64,000 bases of DNA, taken from assembly GCA_949825025.1 (NCBI GenBank), contig OX463782.1, positions 37,039,951 to 37,103,950 of the forward strand, written 5' to 3'. Under the pieces are notes generated by a model that had not been told where the DNA came from, ran no database searches, and saw only the letters and a list, made by a program, of their open reading frames with translations. The translations under genes and the position numbers were made by a program. Below are positions 1 through 10,918 of this stretch, piece after piece. Each line of letters starts with the position of its first letter. Position 1 is the stretch's first letter. The DNA comes from Siphlonurus alternatus (taxonomy: Eukaryota; Arthropoda; Insecta; Ephemeroptera; Siphlonuridae).

Positions 1-3000
1 GAACCCTCCGCTGTAGCTGCGTCACCTGACCATGCAGTGCTGTTATCTGTTGGCTGAAACAACGAAGTAGACAAGGTCAGAAGAAAAGTGGAAAAAAGTT
101 AAAGTTGACTAATTTTTGACTAATTTCCACTTCTCCATGTTAAATTAGTCAACTTTAAAAATTAATTACTCGAAAACTAGCTCGTTTTTGTATACCTGAC
201 CTACTGATAGGCGATGTAAGGAGAACATTTTAATTTTTTTTTCATAATTTTTATGAATGTTTTTTTTTTAGCATTGGGCCAGCTGATCCGTATTATCTCT
301 ACCTTAACATGGAGAAATGGAACTTCCATTTAAAAATTAATACAGTAACTCGAAAACTAGCTCGTATTTGTATACACTTGAAATTTTAGCTACTGATAGG
401 GAGTGTAGAGGAGGACATTTTATTATTTTATTATTATTATTATTATTTTTTTTTTTCATCATTTTCATGTGAGGGATTTTTATTAACATTGGGCGTGTTA
501 TCTCTACCCAGAGCGTACTTGAGTAGGAGGCCAAAACCCAGCCGGCGCGATCGTCATCTGTCGAGACATTAGCCGTCCGGAATTTAAAAAATAACATGCA
601 ATGTAATCGGGAGGAAATATTTTTTTTTAAATATTTACTTGATATTAATGAAGGTGTCTTGTAGTGCAATAATACTTCAATGTAGTCTCCCGTTTGCTAA
701 TTATTTTATTTAGTTCATAAATATCATACTTCTTGAGATATAAGACGGTAAAGTTAGGGCGGGAACTTGGTTCTATCTTCCAAGCTTTAGTAATGTATCA
801 TGACGTCACGAAATATTGAAAATATAAAAGTACTTGAATCAACTTTCATACATTATTTTCGATGTAGTAAATAACTTTACTTGATACATACAAAGTATAG
901 AAAATGCAATTAAGTAAAGTGAAAGTCACTCGCTATGAAGAAAGGCTTTCAATGTTCATATGACGTCATCGCCAGTAAACTGACTTTTATTACTTCGCGC
1001 ATGCCGGCGCATGCGCAGATGTAACAGAAGTAGCAGAAGTCGGGTTCATAAAAGTTTAATTTAAGTGTATTAATATTGTTTTTGCGTGAAAAAAAAGGTT
1101 GTCCAGTAAGATTAAACTATATTAGAGTTAAACTTGTTTCATTTTGAAAACTCTAGCATACAGCGTAATTGTCGTAAACCGCGACCAAAGTCAAGCCCTC
1201 TCCCATTTGATTACACGCAAACCTGCTGCTCAGTAGGACGGCTATTGAAAAGTGGGCGCGGTCGTGTTGTGGCCTTCTACTCAAGTTTGCTCTGCTCTAC
1301 CTTGTCCAAAAAAAAAAAATCATTTTTTTGAGGAAGTGTCAGAGATAAGACACAAGTATAATTCAAAATTCAAATTCAAATTCAAAATCTTTTATTATTT
1401 CCATTTTTTCCTACAATCATATTTCCATGTACATGTTATATGTTGAGGTTTATAGGACAAGTCAGTACTAGAGCTAAAGCAATCAAGAGTCATTTTTCAG
1501 AGCTTGAAGTCAATCATTTATAGTCAATGTAGTTTTTATGTAGTTATAAGGCTCAGCCAATCAGATTGTGCAAATGATTATGATGTAAAATTTACAACAT
1601 GTATTCAAATTCAAATATCTGGTTGGGCCAGCTTAAGTACCAAATTCAAAAATCTCCATCACACATATTAACAGAGCACGCTGGTTGGTCACTTGCCTGC
1701 TCTGCTCCTGCGCAGCTGCGAGGGCACTTCGGTGTTCTTCGGTGAGGGTGTCAAGACGTTCCTGCCAGGCTCGGACCTCTGAGTCAGTCTTATGCTGCAG
1801 ATCCTGTCGGATGAAATATATTTATAATTATGTATACAGTATACTATAATGTACTGTATACATAATTATAATGGACAACCTAAATGACTTGTTTTTAATT
1901 CAGAAATTAATAAGGGGTGTCAAATTATGACTTGTACCTCTGTATACTGTGAACTTTTTCAATTTTTTTTTTTTTTTTTTTTTTTAGTGTAGGAAGTATT
2001 TTTAAATACATAATTATTGAAAGTGCGGTCACGCTCCCTGGAGGCGTCAATAGGCGTATTAGGCCTTATCTTTTTTATTAAGGATCTAGGGGGCCACACA
2101 ACTTACTGAACTTTCAATAATTATTTAAAAATAGTTCCAGGCCTCAAAAATATCTGACAAAATTCACAGTAGCATAATTTGTTACCCTCTAATAATTTTT
2201 GCAATAAAAAACTTAATGCATGTTGTCTATTATGTGCTGAAAGTTCTGAATTGTTATACAAAATGAACACGTCTGAACACCACGAACTTCGCTCCAGCTT
2301 TGTTTGTGAGTGTCTTCACGCAGTCTATGGAGGTGAGGTGAAGCAGGAGGATTTTAGGAAAGCTGGACTCTCCTTAACTCTTTTAAAAATAGCAAATCTG
2401 CAACTTTTTCTCTCTTGGAGCTTCAGTAATCCAAGCAGAGTAAAGTGCATACTGTCCAGAGGTGTAAATTTTCTACTGTATAAAGTTAATATCCTTGACG
2501 CCATTTTACCCATTTGGGTGTGGCCAGGTATTTAACCTTGTGTGTAAGAGTTATCTTGCGACCATACTGGGGCTTACCAGGCTCCCAGAACCCTTTCCTG
2601 CACTCTTCTGGGCTCCTGTTACTAGATCTGTGCAGCCTGCAGTGGTAGTGCAATACTGCAGGGCAGCGGAGTATAGACAGCCATAAGCTGCCTTCCTCCT
2701 ACCAACTCCATAATCTAGTAATCAGTCACACCCAACTCAGTCACGAAAAGTCTGCCGGGTTCGGGCATTGAACCGGGGACCTCTCGGACCAAAGTCAAGT
2801 GCTCTAACCACTACACTACAAAGCATTTATCATTTATATATTATGAATTATGAAAAATCATTTAGATATAATATTTATTTTAATTAAAGAAGAAGATAGA
2901 AAATCCGTAAAAAAAACACAATTATCAAAACATGATAAATGCTATATTCAGAGGGGTCATAGAAAAAGAAAAAAAATAGCCTATATACAGTATATGTATG

Positions 3001-6000
3001 GCTTTTTCTATGACCCCTTTAAAGGGGTACCAAAGTGAATACTTTTTTTACATATTTGGGCAGCTACAAATTATTCTGATATCCCTGTGTCTCAATATTT
3101 TCGTACAATGCCTAGTTATTTTACAATTAATTATTTAGTTTGAAAAGTGAGTTTGATAACCGTTGATTGATTCAAGCCGATGCGCTCCAGCAGCAGCCGC
3201 TGATACGACGAGAATCTCCCGCGAATCGGGGGAACCTCCTCCCCGCCTCCTCCCGCCCCCTTCTTGTCGTATCATCGGCCGCTGCGGCCGCGGGCATGCT
3301 TGAATCAACCAACGGTTTTCAAACTCACTTTTCAAACTAAATAATTAATTGTAAAATAACTAGGCGTCATAGGTAATTATGGAGCCACAGAGATGTTAGA
3401 ATAATTCGTAGCTGCCCGAACATGTAAAAAAAGTATTCACTTTGGTACCCCTTTAATATAACATTTATCATATGTCGATGATTTGTGTTTTTACAGGTTG
3501 TTACTGAATATCGGTAGGTCTGTTTGCAAACCCGCAACTGTGTAGGATTTTTGCACACTATTTCTTTTTAGACTTGGACATAAAATCAAACTAGTACAAA
3601 AATTATAAACTGAACATACAGACCTCTTGTATCAAATACTGAACTTTCCCCTCTCCCTGAATACCTACTACAAAGCTCTGTAAATTTCAATTTAAATTAA
3701 GCTGCATCTCTGCTGGCAGAAATACACTCCTTATGACAAGTGCTTAAGACAGTAGTGGGGACATGGTCTTTCGTCCAGAATAATGAGCTATCTGACCATG
3801 ATTTTGTTACAATAATGAGACCTAAATGGACTATGAATGGATATGTGTATCACAGTGTAACGAGCTAGAATACACTCCCACCTATCCTCAAGATCGTCCA
3901 CCCCCCTGTGGTGTTGAAGCGTTTATGTAAGACATATTATTTGGTTAAATTATGTTCGCAGAACATAAATTAATTTTGTGATTAAAAGTGTATTTAATTT
4001 TATTTTAATTTCGACAATGTTATGTTTAATATAACAGACATAATATACAAATTTATTTTGATGCATTTTTTTTTTTTTTTTAATAATTTGGAAATAATAC
4101 CACATACTCTGTGTTATGGTGCTGCTTATGCCCCGTATTGTATCCTTTTCACCTCAATTGTTTGTCATATACATATTATGATTTTTGTTTTTTTTTTTGT
4201 ATATTTACTTGGGTGAATAAAAAATAATCAAATTAAGGAAAATAAACCATTTAGGTTGTGATAATCTTATTAAAAGAAAAGGATAGGAATAACCAGCAAG
4301 GCCTTACCGATCGAAAGAGTCACAGCAGGTGGAAATTCTTGTGGTCACAGAGGTTCACTCGAAAGTTTTTACATTTTTGAAATGTTTCGCATCGTGGAGA
4401 TGCTTCTTCTCTTGTGACTGAAGAAGCATCTCCACGATGCGAAACGTTTCAAAAATGTAAAAACTTTCGAGTGAACCTCTGTGACCACAAGAATTTCCAC
4501 CTGCTGTGACTCTTTCGATCGGTAAGGCCTTGCTGGTTATTCCTATCCTTTTCTTTTAATAAGATGAATAAAAAATAAATAAAATAAATATGTAAATAGA
4601 AAGACTTCAAGTAATGTTAATTGACTCTATTATTTATTTAGCTTTAGATTGACTTGTCCTATAAACCTCAACATATATCATGTATATGAAAATATGATTG
4701 TAGGAACTAATAGAATGAATAAAAGAATTTTGAATTTTGAGCTATCAGCTATTTCAATGAGCAGTGTGAAATAAAGCTCATAATTATGCTCACCTGAAAT
4801 AACAGATAGCTATTGCAACAAGATCGTGGTAAGCAGATAGCTTATAATTCCGGACGAGGGACGATATGGAGGTTTAGTAAGTAAGAAGAGCTTTATGAAC
4901 TGATACAGCCAAACTACTGACATGAAATGAGCCCAGGTTACCTTCAGGCTCCTCTGCTGCTGCTCTATCGTTGCCTGCAGCTCCTCCTGGGTTCGCTGCA
5001 GATTGATGTTCGAGTTACTCAGCTGGGAGATCTGGTCCTCCAGGTCAGCGGAGCTCTGCAGGTGTGCAGAGTGAAGCACCTCTACCTGCTCCGTGATCAT
5101 CTCCTCGAGCTGCGGTCTCAGCAGGGACAGCAAGTCCTCTGCGGAGAGAGGGCTCGGTTCTGCACTCTTCACTGGGGAGAGGCGAGCAGGGCTTTGTGCC
5201 GGAGAACGGCTTCTCACGGGAGACAACTCTACTTTCATGCGACTTTCACTAGGGGGTTCCTTAACGTTGTCATGCTTCTGCAAGACAGGCTCAGGGCCGC
5301 TAGGTTGCAAGAACTTGCTCCACATATCAGGAGGCTCCTGGATCTTCTCCGGATTTGTGAAGACAGGCTCAACGCTGCTAGGTTCCTGGAATTTGCTCCA
5401 CAGATCAGTTGAGGGCTCCTTGTCAGGTTTTAAAACAGGCTCAGTGTCGCTAGGCTGCAAAAACTTGCTCCACATATCCTCTGCTGTTGCGACGCTTGTC
5501 GCCTGTCGTCTCCTCTCTCTAGGCTCGGAGGTCGGACGGTAGGTGTCGTCTCGCGTCGGTCTCGGAGAAGTAAGGTCAAAGGTGTCCGTGCGAGATGTCG
5601 GAGGTCTCACAGACATGTCCGTGCGGGACGTGGGAGGTCTCCCAGACATGTCAGTGCGAGACGTGGGAGGTCTCATGGACATGTCTGTTAGAGATGTGGG
5701 AGGTCTCACAGACATGTCCGTGCGGGACGTGGGAGGTCTCCCAGATATGTCTGTGCGAGTCATGGGAGGTCTCACAGACATGTCCGTGCTCGGGGAGTAA
5801 GTGTCGGAGTCTCCGAACAACTCAGCCAGCAGACGAGACTTGGCTGGCTGCTTGGAGGCCGGCCGATCAGAATCCAGAGATTGGTACAGCGAAGACGCCT
5901 GCAGCTTAGGAGGTTTCGGTGTGGGAACTACGCTGCTGCTTTTCACTGCTGAAGTGCCAAATAGATTTGCATCCAGGTCGTCCATGTCCTGCAAAACAAA

Positions 6001-6190
6001 TGAGAATATTACACTACGTTTTGCATACATAGGATTGTCAAATCTTGATTTGAACAAAAATATAACGCGGATTATTAGTGTAAATTACTACAATACTCAC
6101 GGCAATCATTTTATTTAAATCTGGCTCAGAAACGTCTGAATCGTCGTCCGCGAGAGCTGCGCTCGAGAGATCGCGATAGAAATCTGTCAT
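1..6190 (-). CDS. FBF1: FBF1-like coiled-coil protein, 5' part (partial at left edge)
   Basis: Four exons read on the minus strand: 6190-6101 (30 codons), 5988-4942 (349 codons), 1803-1697 (107 nt, phase 2 end) and 53-1 (open at the edge). The start is the first ATG, leading into MTDFYRDLSSAAL. Residues 20-42 (DVSEPDLNKMIA, then DMDDLDANLFG) resemble, from memory, the acidic N-terminal segment of Fas-binding factor 1, a transition-fibre and apical-junction protein at the base of cilia. Residues about 97-166 are seven copies of an 11-residue Ser/Thr/Pro/Arg repeat. W203, W227 and W253 mark three copies of a WSKF...PS..EPV motif. Residues 280-312 are SP-rich. From about 314 on, Leu/Gln/Glu-rich heptads form a coiled coil that continues through exons 3 and 4. 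The intron after exon 3 seems to start with GC (AG/GCAAGT). FBF1 is the best guess; another centrosomal coiled-coil protein is possible. The long intron 4941-1804 is mostly MITEs and SINE. Confidence 0.6.
95..515. repeat. MITE family B, two degraded pieces
   Basis: Two pieces (about 95-290 and 320-515) share CTCGAAAACTAGCTCGT, a TGATAGG..TGTAG block and an end reading ACATTGGGCGTGTTATC. The complete element at 13059-13353 has the same blocks in the same order. Lies in an FBF1-like intron. Confidence 0.7.
1345..1500 (-). mobile_element. LINE 3' end, minus strand
   Basis: Starts with repeated ATTCAAA units, then TTATTTCCATTTTTCCTACAATC, a block ending GAGGTTTATAGGACAAGTCA. The same block occurs on the plus strand at 4630-4742 and next to reverse-transcriptase coding remains at 28450-28862, which identifies it as a non-LTR retrotransposon 3' untranslated region with a short-unit tail. 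Confidence 0.6.
1868..2228. repeat. MITE family A copy
   Basis: Inverted ends TGGACAACCT... and ...ATGTTGTC, inner blocks TTGCAATAAAAAA, GTACC/GGTAC next to CAAATTATG, and a middle reading GGAGGCGTCAATAGGCGT. About 360 bp and palindromic overall. Sits in the FBF1-like intron. Confidence 0.7.
2520..2822 (-). mobile_element. tRNA-derived SINE, minus strand
   Basis: Read on the minus strand, about 2822-2736 has an A box (TAGTGTAGTGGTTAGAGC), an anticodon arm with four of five pairs around CTTTGGT (TTG, Gln-like) and a B box GGTTCAATGCC. A non-tRNA body follows to about 2520. The acceptor stem is not preserved, so this is a retroposon head, not a working tRNA gene. Confidence 0.55.
3020..3455. 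repeat. Foldback element
   Basis: Arms begin AAAGGGGTACCAAAGTG and end CACTTTGGTACCCCTTT, match inward through TTTTACAATTAATTATTTAG and AACCGTTG..TTGATTCAAGC, and meet at a GC-rich centre around 3220-3260. A separate short palindrome (TCTATGACCCC type) lies at 2950-3018. Confidence 0.75.
3770..3815. repeat. MITE family F fragment
   Basis: TCGTCCAGAATAATGAGCTATCTG, the terminal block of the family seen complete at 25868-26046 and 48916-49143. Confidence 0.5.
4267..4565. repeat. Near-perfect long hairpin
   Basis: Arms of about 145 bp are almost identical inverted copies (from CTTATTAAAAGAAAAGG to CCTTTTCTTTTAATAAG). They are separated by only about 10 bp (TCTTGTGACT) between GCTTCTTC and GAAGAAGC. 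Lies in the FBF1-like intron. Confidence 0.9.
4630..4742 (+). mobile_element. LINE 3' end, plus strand
   Basis: GACTTGTCCTATAAACCTCA and a run to GAATTTTGAATTTTGA: the reverse complement of the block at 1345-1500. Directly followed by a family F fragment at 4743-4868. Confidence 0.55.
4743..4868. repeat. MITE family F fragment
   Basis: GAGCTATCAGCTATTTCA... to AATTCCGGACGAGGGACGATAT, matching the inner and terminal blocks of the family F copies. It overlaps the region just past FBF1-like exon 2 on the intron side. Confidence 0.6.
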
Positions 6191-6453
6191 TTTTTTAATG
6201 ATTTTCGCTTCATACAACAAAATTCTTCAACTATTTTAATTAATATATGTATATTACAGCTATTTAAATAGAATAATTCACTGTCCGAGGGGTTTTATTT
6301 ACTGAAATACACCCGGAAATACAGAAAACAAAAACATAAACAACAACCGGCTCGTAACATTTGTTTACAAATGACGTCATAGAGTGAGATCAGCTGTTTT
6401 GTATCGTCGCTGTTGACGTTCGAGCAACAAATCTTTAAAATATCAAATTTACG
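6191..6453. promoter_or_regulatory. Head-to-head promoter region, FBF1-like / OGFOD3
   Basis: The two start codons (6190 minus, 6454 plus) are 263 bp apart, so both genes must be transcribed outward from this segment. It carries a perfect CRE-type palindrome TGACGTCA at 6372-6379, inside a moderately GC-richer patch. No TATA box is obvious. That it acts as a bidirectional promoter is inferred from spacing. Confidence 0.55.
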
Positions 6454-9400
6454 ATGAAAAACAGCGAAAAAAATGTGAAATTGAGGAAAGGAGGAGGAGA
6501 TAAAGTAACAGAGAAGAAACTCAACAAAGAAATTCCAGAGCTAGATGTACCGAAAGAGCCGTAAGTATGATAACCGCTGAAACTTTTGTGTTTTGGAAGC
6601 TGCATGCAAGGAGCATATTTATCTTATCATTGAATCCTTTTTGCAGAGGGTTACAACTCACAAAATCAACAAATTTAAGATTTATAAGATTTGCATCGGA
6701 AGTGGAAGTATTTTGGCTAAACTCTACTCATGAAAATTCTATATGTATGTAACTTTGCAGATAGATCAAAACTCCTAATATTTTTTTGTTATTTTTTTTT
6801 TTTAATTAAACCCTATTGGGTACTTCTATTTACTAATTACCTACTACTTGAAACTCCGAACCTTCCGAAACCCTAACTTGAGCGTTTCGCGGGCTCTTCT
6901 GGAATGGGGGCGGCCACGGCCTTGCAAATCCATCCCGGCATTTGCCTGCGGCTGAGGGAAACGTGGAAACCTCAGCCAGGATTCGATGGACGCTACAGCT
7001 TTTGTCAATGAAACGGAAGTGCAATGGTCCAAAGCCAGGGGAACCACATAGTGGAAAAGCGTAACGTTTTACCCCTGGGTGGAAAACGTGGTTTTTGTTG
7101 AAAATGGTCACCCATCCAACTACTAACCATGCACGCGCAAAACTCCTAATGTACGTATGTACTGTACAGCAGTACTGTATACTGTAAATACAGAGACCCT
7201 ACAGAGACCTCGATCCGTGTCTTATGGCCAGAAATTTGACCAGCTTGGCCGAGCTTCATTGTAACTGAGAGTGGCGGCGCCACTGAATCGCAGCGGCACG
7301 GCTTGCCACTCTCAGAAACAGTGAAGCTCTGATCAAATCCCTGGCCGTAAGACACGGAGGTCTCTGATATAAATCTCTCTGTAAAATCTTACATTTTTCA
7401 TGATCATAGACATCACAAAGTAGTTCAGCCACATCTGGTCATGGTAATTTTACATTTTTTTCAACTGTAGGACAAATATATTTATGTTCCCCACCCTAGT
7501 ACTTTACACTAATGACAAGCTTCAACTTAAAAATGCCGCAGCGCCGCATTCTGACATCTCTCCATAAGGTTTGTTAGGAGAAAAATCTTATTTATTTTTT
7601 CATTCAAATTCTATGCTGCACAAAATCTCGAATATTTTTTATGTCGTGTAAAGTGATCTTTCCCGTGGCTCATATGAATTATTAATCTTGCCCTTCATAA
7701 GAACCGTCGGAAAAAATTAAAAACCAGGTACCCATGGGTTAAAGGATAGGAAGCTTGATAGAACATGTCGTCGCGCGCAGTTCGCGCACTAGATTTTCAT
7801 TGGCTGAGAGAATTGTGTCGTCAATGTTGAAGCTTCTCATTCTATAGGGTTATTAGGATATTGATTACAATATTAATTATCTTCTGAGCTGTGATAAACA
7901 CAAATCAATGTATCATTTAGAGATTTGGTAAAAGTCATTTTACAGAAGATATCAGTAAATACATAATTTTGCATACCATCACGTAGCATGCAATAACTGA
8001 TCCTGTGTAACACGGTTCTCTACAGGAAGTACGGTCCCATGCCGAAGCTGCCAAACCACCGACTGTGGACTCGCGGCATCATGGTTGCCGGCGTGATGAT
8101 CGTGATGTACTTCACGTCCGGCAAGGGGCGCGAGGTGACGCTGGCCAAGCAGTCCGAGGCGACTCACCATCGATCACAGAATGTCAAGTGTTCAGACGAC
8201 TACAAGGCAGAGCTTGAGCAGTTTCCAGGTACGCCCTAGTGATATCAGAATACAAACTGAGTCTTGGTAACGAAGGGGGTTAAAAAGTCTATATACACAG
8301 GCCTTATGGGTGACGTCATAAAAGACGTTTGACATCAAGGTATGAGTGATAAGAGAAGCAGCATCGACTGACCTTCACTTCACAAATACTGATATGCCGA
8401 TATGATGTAACAACAAGGCACTTTTTAAACCTCTTCAGTACACCACCATGATTTCTGTCCCTCATCATGATAATAATAATGATATTCAGTCTTTAGAAAT
8501 ATTGTCTATTCTGTAGTACATGTACTCTTTTTGAAACAAAAACAAAAACATGGAAGGAATTGTCATAGAAGGTTCAGTAGCCAGTCCAATGGAACCAGCT
8601 CATCGTCAGGAGTCTATTGAACTGGCTACTGAACCTTCTATGATGACTCTTTCTTTGTTATCCATGGAAGGCATTGTCATAGAAGGTTCAGTAGCCAGTC
8701 CAATGGAACCAACTCATCGTCAGGAGTCTATTGAACTGGCTACTGAACCTTCTATGATGACTCTTTCTTTGTTACCCATGGAAGGCATTGTCATAGAAGG
8801 TTCAATAGCCAGTCCAATGGAACCAGCTCGTCGTCAGGAGTCTATTGAAGAGGTGTATCCTTAAAAGAAAATGTGTCTTGCAGGTTGTGTCCCAGAACAG
8901 TGTGGTCGTGTGATTTCTGATGGGCTGGTATCGGCACGGGAGGCTCGGGAGCTTCTGGAGGTGGCTCGGCGTGGGATGGCGCTGGGGGGCTCCAAGGGGG
9001 GCGCCACCATCCTGGACCTGCACTCGGGGGCGCTCTCCCTGGGGACAAACTTCGTGAACCTGTATGCCCTGCCGCAGGCCAAGGACACCCTCACTGCCAA
9101 GGACTTTGCCCTCTACAAGACAGTGAGTCAGAGCAGGGACAAGTAGGTTTTGAGACCGTCCATTTTGGATCCTTCACTGCATACTTACTGCATTACACTT
9201 TGGTCAACCCTAATCAAGTGTGAAGTATGATACATACTGTAAATTATTTTCAGCAGGTTTTAATGATTAATCTCAGATAATACGTACAATGTCAAAGGAT
9301 GTTTCTTTCTGAATGAATACAATGATATGGCGTCATGTTATGTATGAATACAATGAAATAAATTTTAAATATTTGACAATGTTTTAAAATTTAATCAATT

Positions 9401-10918
9401 GTGGTTTGAGCAATGAATATTTAAAGTCAGATTAAAACGTTAAATGTTCGGTTGTGCAGGTTCGCACCAAGATCCACCACGCGGTGGCACATCATTTCAG
9501 AGTTGAGACGACGACGCTGCACCTCACGCACCCGACGTTCTTCTCTCGTCTGACGTCGCTGGAGCCGCAGAGCGACAACGACCAGTACTGGCTGGCCCAC
9601 GTCGACAAGGAGACCTACGCAGCCTTCCACTACACCAGCCTCCTGTACCTCTCCGACTTCGGAGTGCACTTCCAGGGGGGGCGCTTCCTCTTCTTGGACG
9701 CAGACGCAACAAATAGAACGGTAGAACCACGCACCGGTGAGTCTGACAAGTCAGCAGCAACAAATAGAACGGTAGAACCACGCACCGGTGAGTCTGACAA
9801 GTCAGCAGCAACACGGATCAGCTGATCGATGTAGTCCCATTTGATTAACATGTAAACCTTAGCAGAAACACAAAAATTCTTAATTTTTTTTAAGACACAT
9901 TCTTCAATACCTAGAGGTCACAGAAAAAAAATTGAAAACATAAATTCAAGAGTGATTTTTCTTGTAATTATTTTTTTTTTTAGTTAAGCTCTCCATGGGA
10001 AAGCCCTATACCCTATACTAAAAATTTTAAAAGTAAATTTAAATAAATCGGGCTCGATTTTTTGTTTTGAATTTTTTCTGTGAGTTCTAAGTACAGTACT
10101 AAGGAAAAGAAATTTCAGAATTTTTGTGCTATCAGAAGAAATACAAAATCCAGGATAGTGATATTTGTAAATAATGTAAAAATGAACCTCAAGACAGAGG
10201 GCATCTGTTTTAGATGCTCTGCAATATTGACTGAACTTGACTTGTTGTCTGGCAACATGAAGAGAGAAGAGAAAGAATCCTATCTCTATTGGCTTATTAG
10301 AAGTAGAATGGTTTAAAAGCCAAAACATGGGCATAAGAAAGGAAGAAGAAGATATTATCATTCTAGTATGGAGTATCGACCTCAATTTTATTTATTGCAG
10401 AAATGGATAGTGGGTGCAAAGTTATGCTACCCTGATTTTCTTCAGATTTTTTACAGCCTTGGAAGTATTTTTAAAAAATTATTGAAAGTGCTTTTTGTGA
10501 CGTCACGCGCGGCGGCAAGTCTTATCCTTTTGTTAAGGAGAGACACCTCGTGACGTCACAAAAAGGACTTTCAATAATTTTTTAAAAATACTTTCATCCA
10601 GGGCTGTAAAAAAACTGAAAAAAAAATCAGGATAGCATAACTTTGCACCATGTCTGCAATGAAAAAATTGAGGTCGATAATATTCCATTGGTAGCTTGTT
10701 TAACTTGTAAATCTGGAGCCATGTTGGTCCAGGCTCACACTGATGGGAAGTACAATGTTGCAGGGAGGGTGTCCATGTTCACGTCTGGCTCTGAGAACCG
10801 ACACCTCGTCGAGAGAGTCACCTCGGGGGAGAGGTTCGCGCTCACCGTCTCCTTCACCTGTGACCTCAGTGCAGCCATCGAGGACCCCAGCCCACAGCCA
10901 GCCCCCGCCTCCAGTTAA
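6454..10918 (+). CDS. OGFOD3: OGFOD3-like 2-oxoglutarate/Fe(II) oxygenase, complete
   Basis: Five exons: 6454-6560, 8026-8228, 8884-9122, 9460-9736 and 10764-10918 (stop included), 981 nt, 326 aa, with phases 2/1/0/1 matching at each junction. Residues 1-36 are lysine-rich; about 54-66 form a short hydrophobic segment (type II anchor); a Cys pair follows in CVPEQCGR (105-111). The prolyl-4-hydroxylase-type fold shows the HxD iron motif H230/D232 (AHVDKE), distal H289 in SGSENRH, and R299 for 2-oxoglutarate binding. The order and spacing match vertebrate OGFOD3 (GGASILDLHSGAL-like block, THPTFFSR, YTSLLYLS, VEPRTGRVS.FTSGSEN). The substrate of OGFOD3 is not known to me. All iron and cofactor residues are present, so it is probably active. 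Intron 2 holds three copies of a 113-bp hairpin repeat, intron 4 two foldback elements. The end of exon 4 is tandemly duplicated (see findings). Confidence 0.93.
6831..7135 (-). mobile_element. 5S rRNA-derived SINE copy
   Basis: Body blocks GAGGGAAACGTGGAAACCTC, AATGGTCCAAAGCCAGGGGA and ACCCCTGGGTGG are shared with the copies at 45, 46 and 63 kb. The end reads GGTCACCCATCCAACTACTA, the reverse complement of the 5S rRNA internal region (TAGTACTTGGATGGGTGACC type). The 5S head is cut short here. Lies in OGFOD3 intron 1. Confidence 0.7.
7190..7380. repeat. Foldback element
   Basis: AGAGACCTCGATCCGTGTCTTA.GGCCAG at the left is matched by CTGGCC.TAAGACACGGAGGTCTCT at the right; inner arms ACTCTCAGT.. 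also pair. OGFOD3 intron 1. Confidence 0.75.
8551..8852. repeat. Hairpin repeat family E, three tandem copies
   Basis: Three copies of a roughly 113-bp unit. Each unit holds TCATAGAAGGTTCAGTAGCC, a 35-bp loop (CCAATGGAACCAGCTC...) and the inverted GGCTACTGAACCTTCTATGA. The long open frame through it is a by-product. Further copies at 17931-18131 and 50484-50583. OGFOD3 intron 2. Confidence 0.85.
9706..9807 (+). repeat. 51-bp tandem duplication spanning an OGFOD3 splice donor
   Basis: Units 9706-9756 and 9757-9807 are identical by eye. Each contains the end of exon 4 coding sequence, the donor G/GTGAGT and the first intron bases. Donors fall at 9737 and 9788. Confidence 0.9.
9808..10020. repeat. 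Degraded element with CAGCTGAT ends
   Basis: CAGCTGATCGATGTAGTCCC..TTTGATTAACATGTAAAC and CTCCATGGGAAAGCCCT match blocks of the larger element at 61880-62280, mostly in the same order. Confidence 0.4.
10367..10683. repeat. MITE family A2 copy in OGFOD3 intron 4
   Basis: Ends GAGTATCGACCTCAATTTT and AAATTGAGGTCGATAATATTC are inverted. Inner blocks match family A, and the centre carries two TGACGTCA sites around 10498 and 10552. Confidence 0.8.

Noticed and set aside
4927..5800. Plus-strand frames opposite FBF1-like exon 2
   Set aside because: Shadows of the minus-strand exon; no start context or motifs of their own.
8550..8864. 104-codon frame ([16 protein letters not shown] repeats)
   Set aside because: Generated by the three hairpin repeats in OGFOD3 intron 2; the same DNA recurs at unrelated loci.
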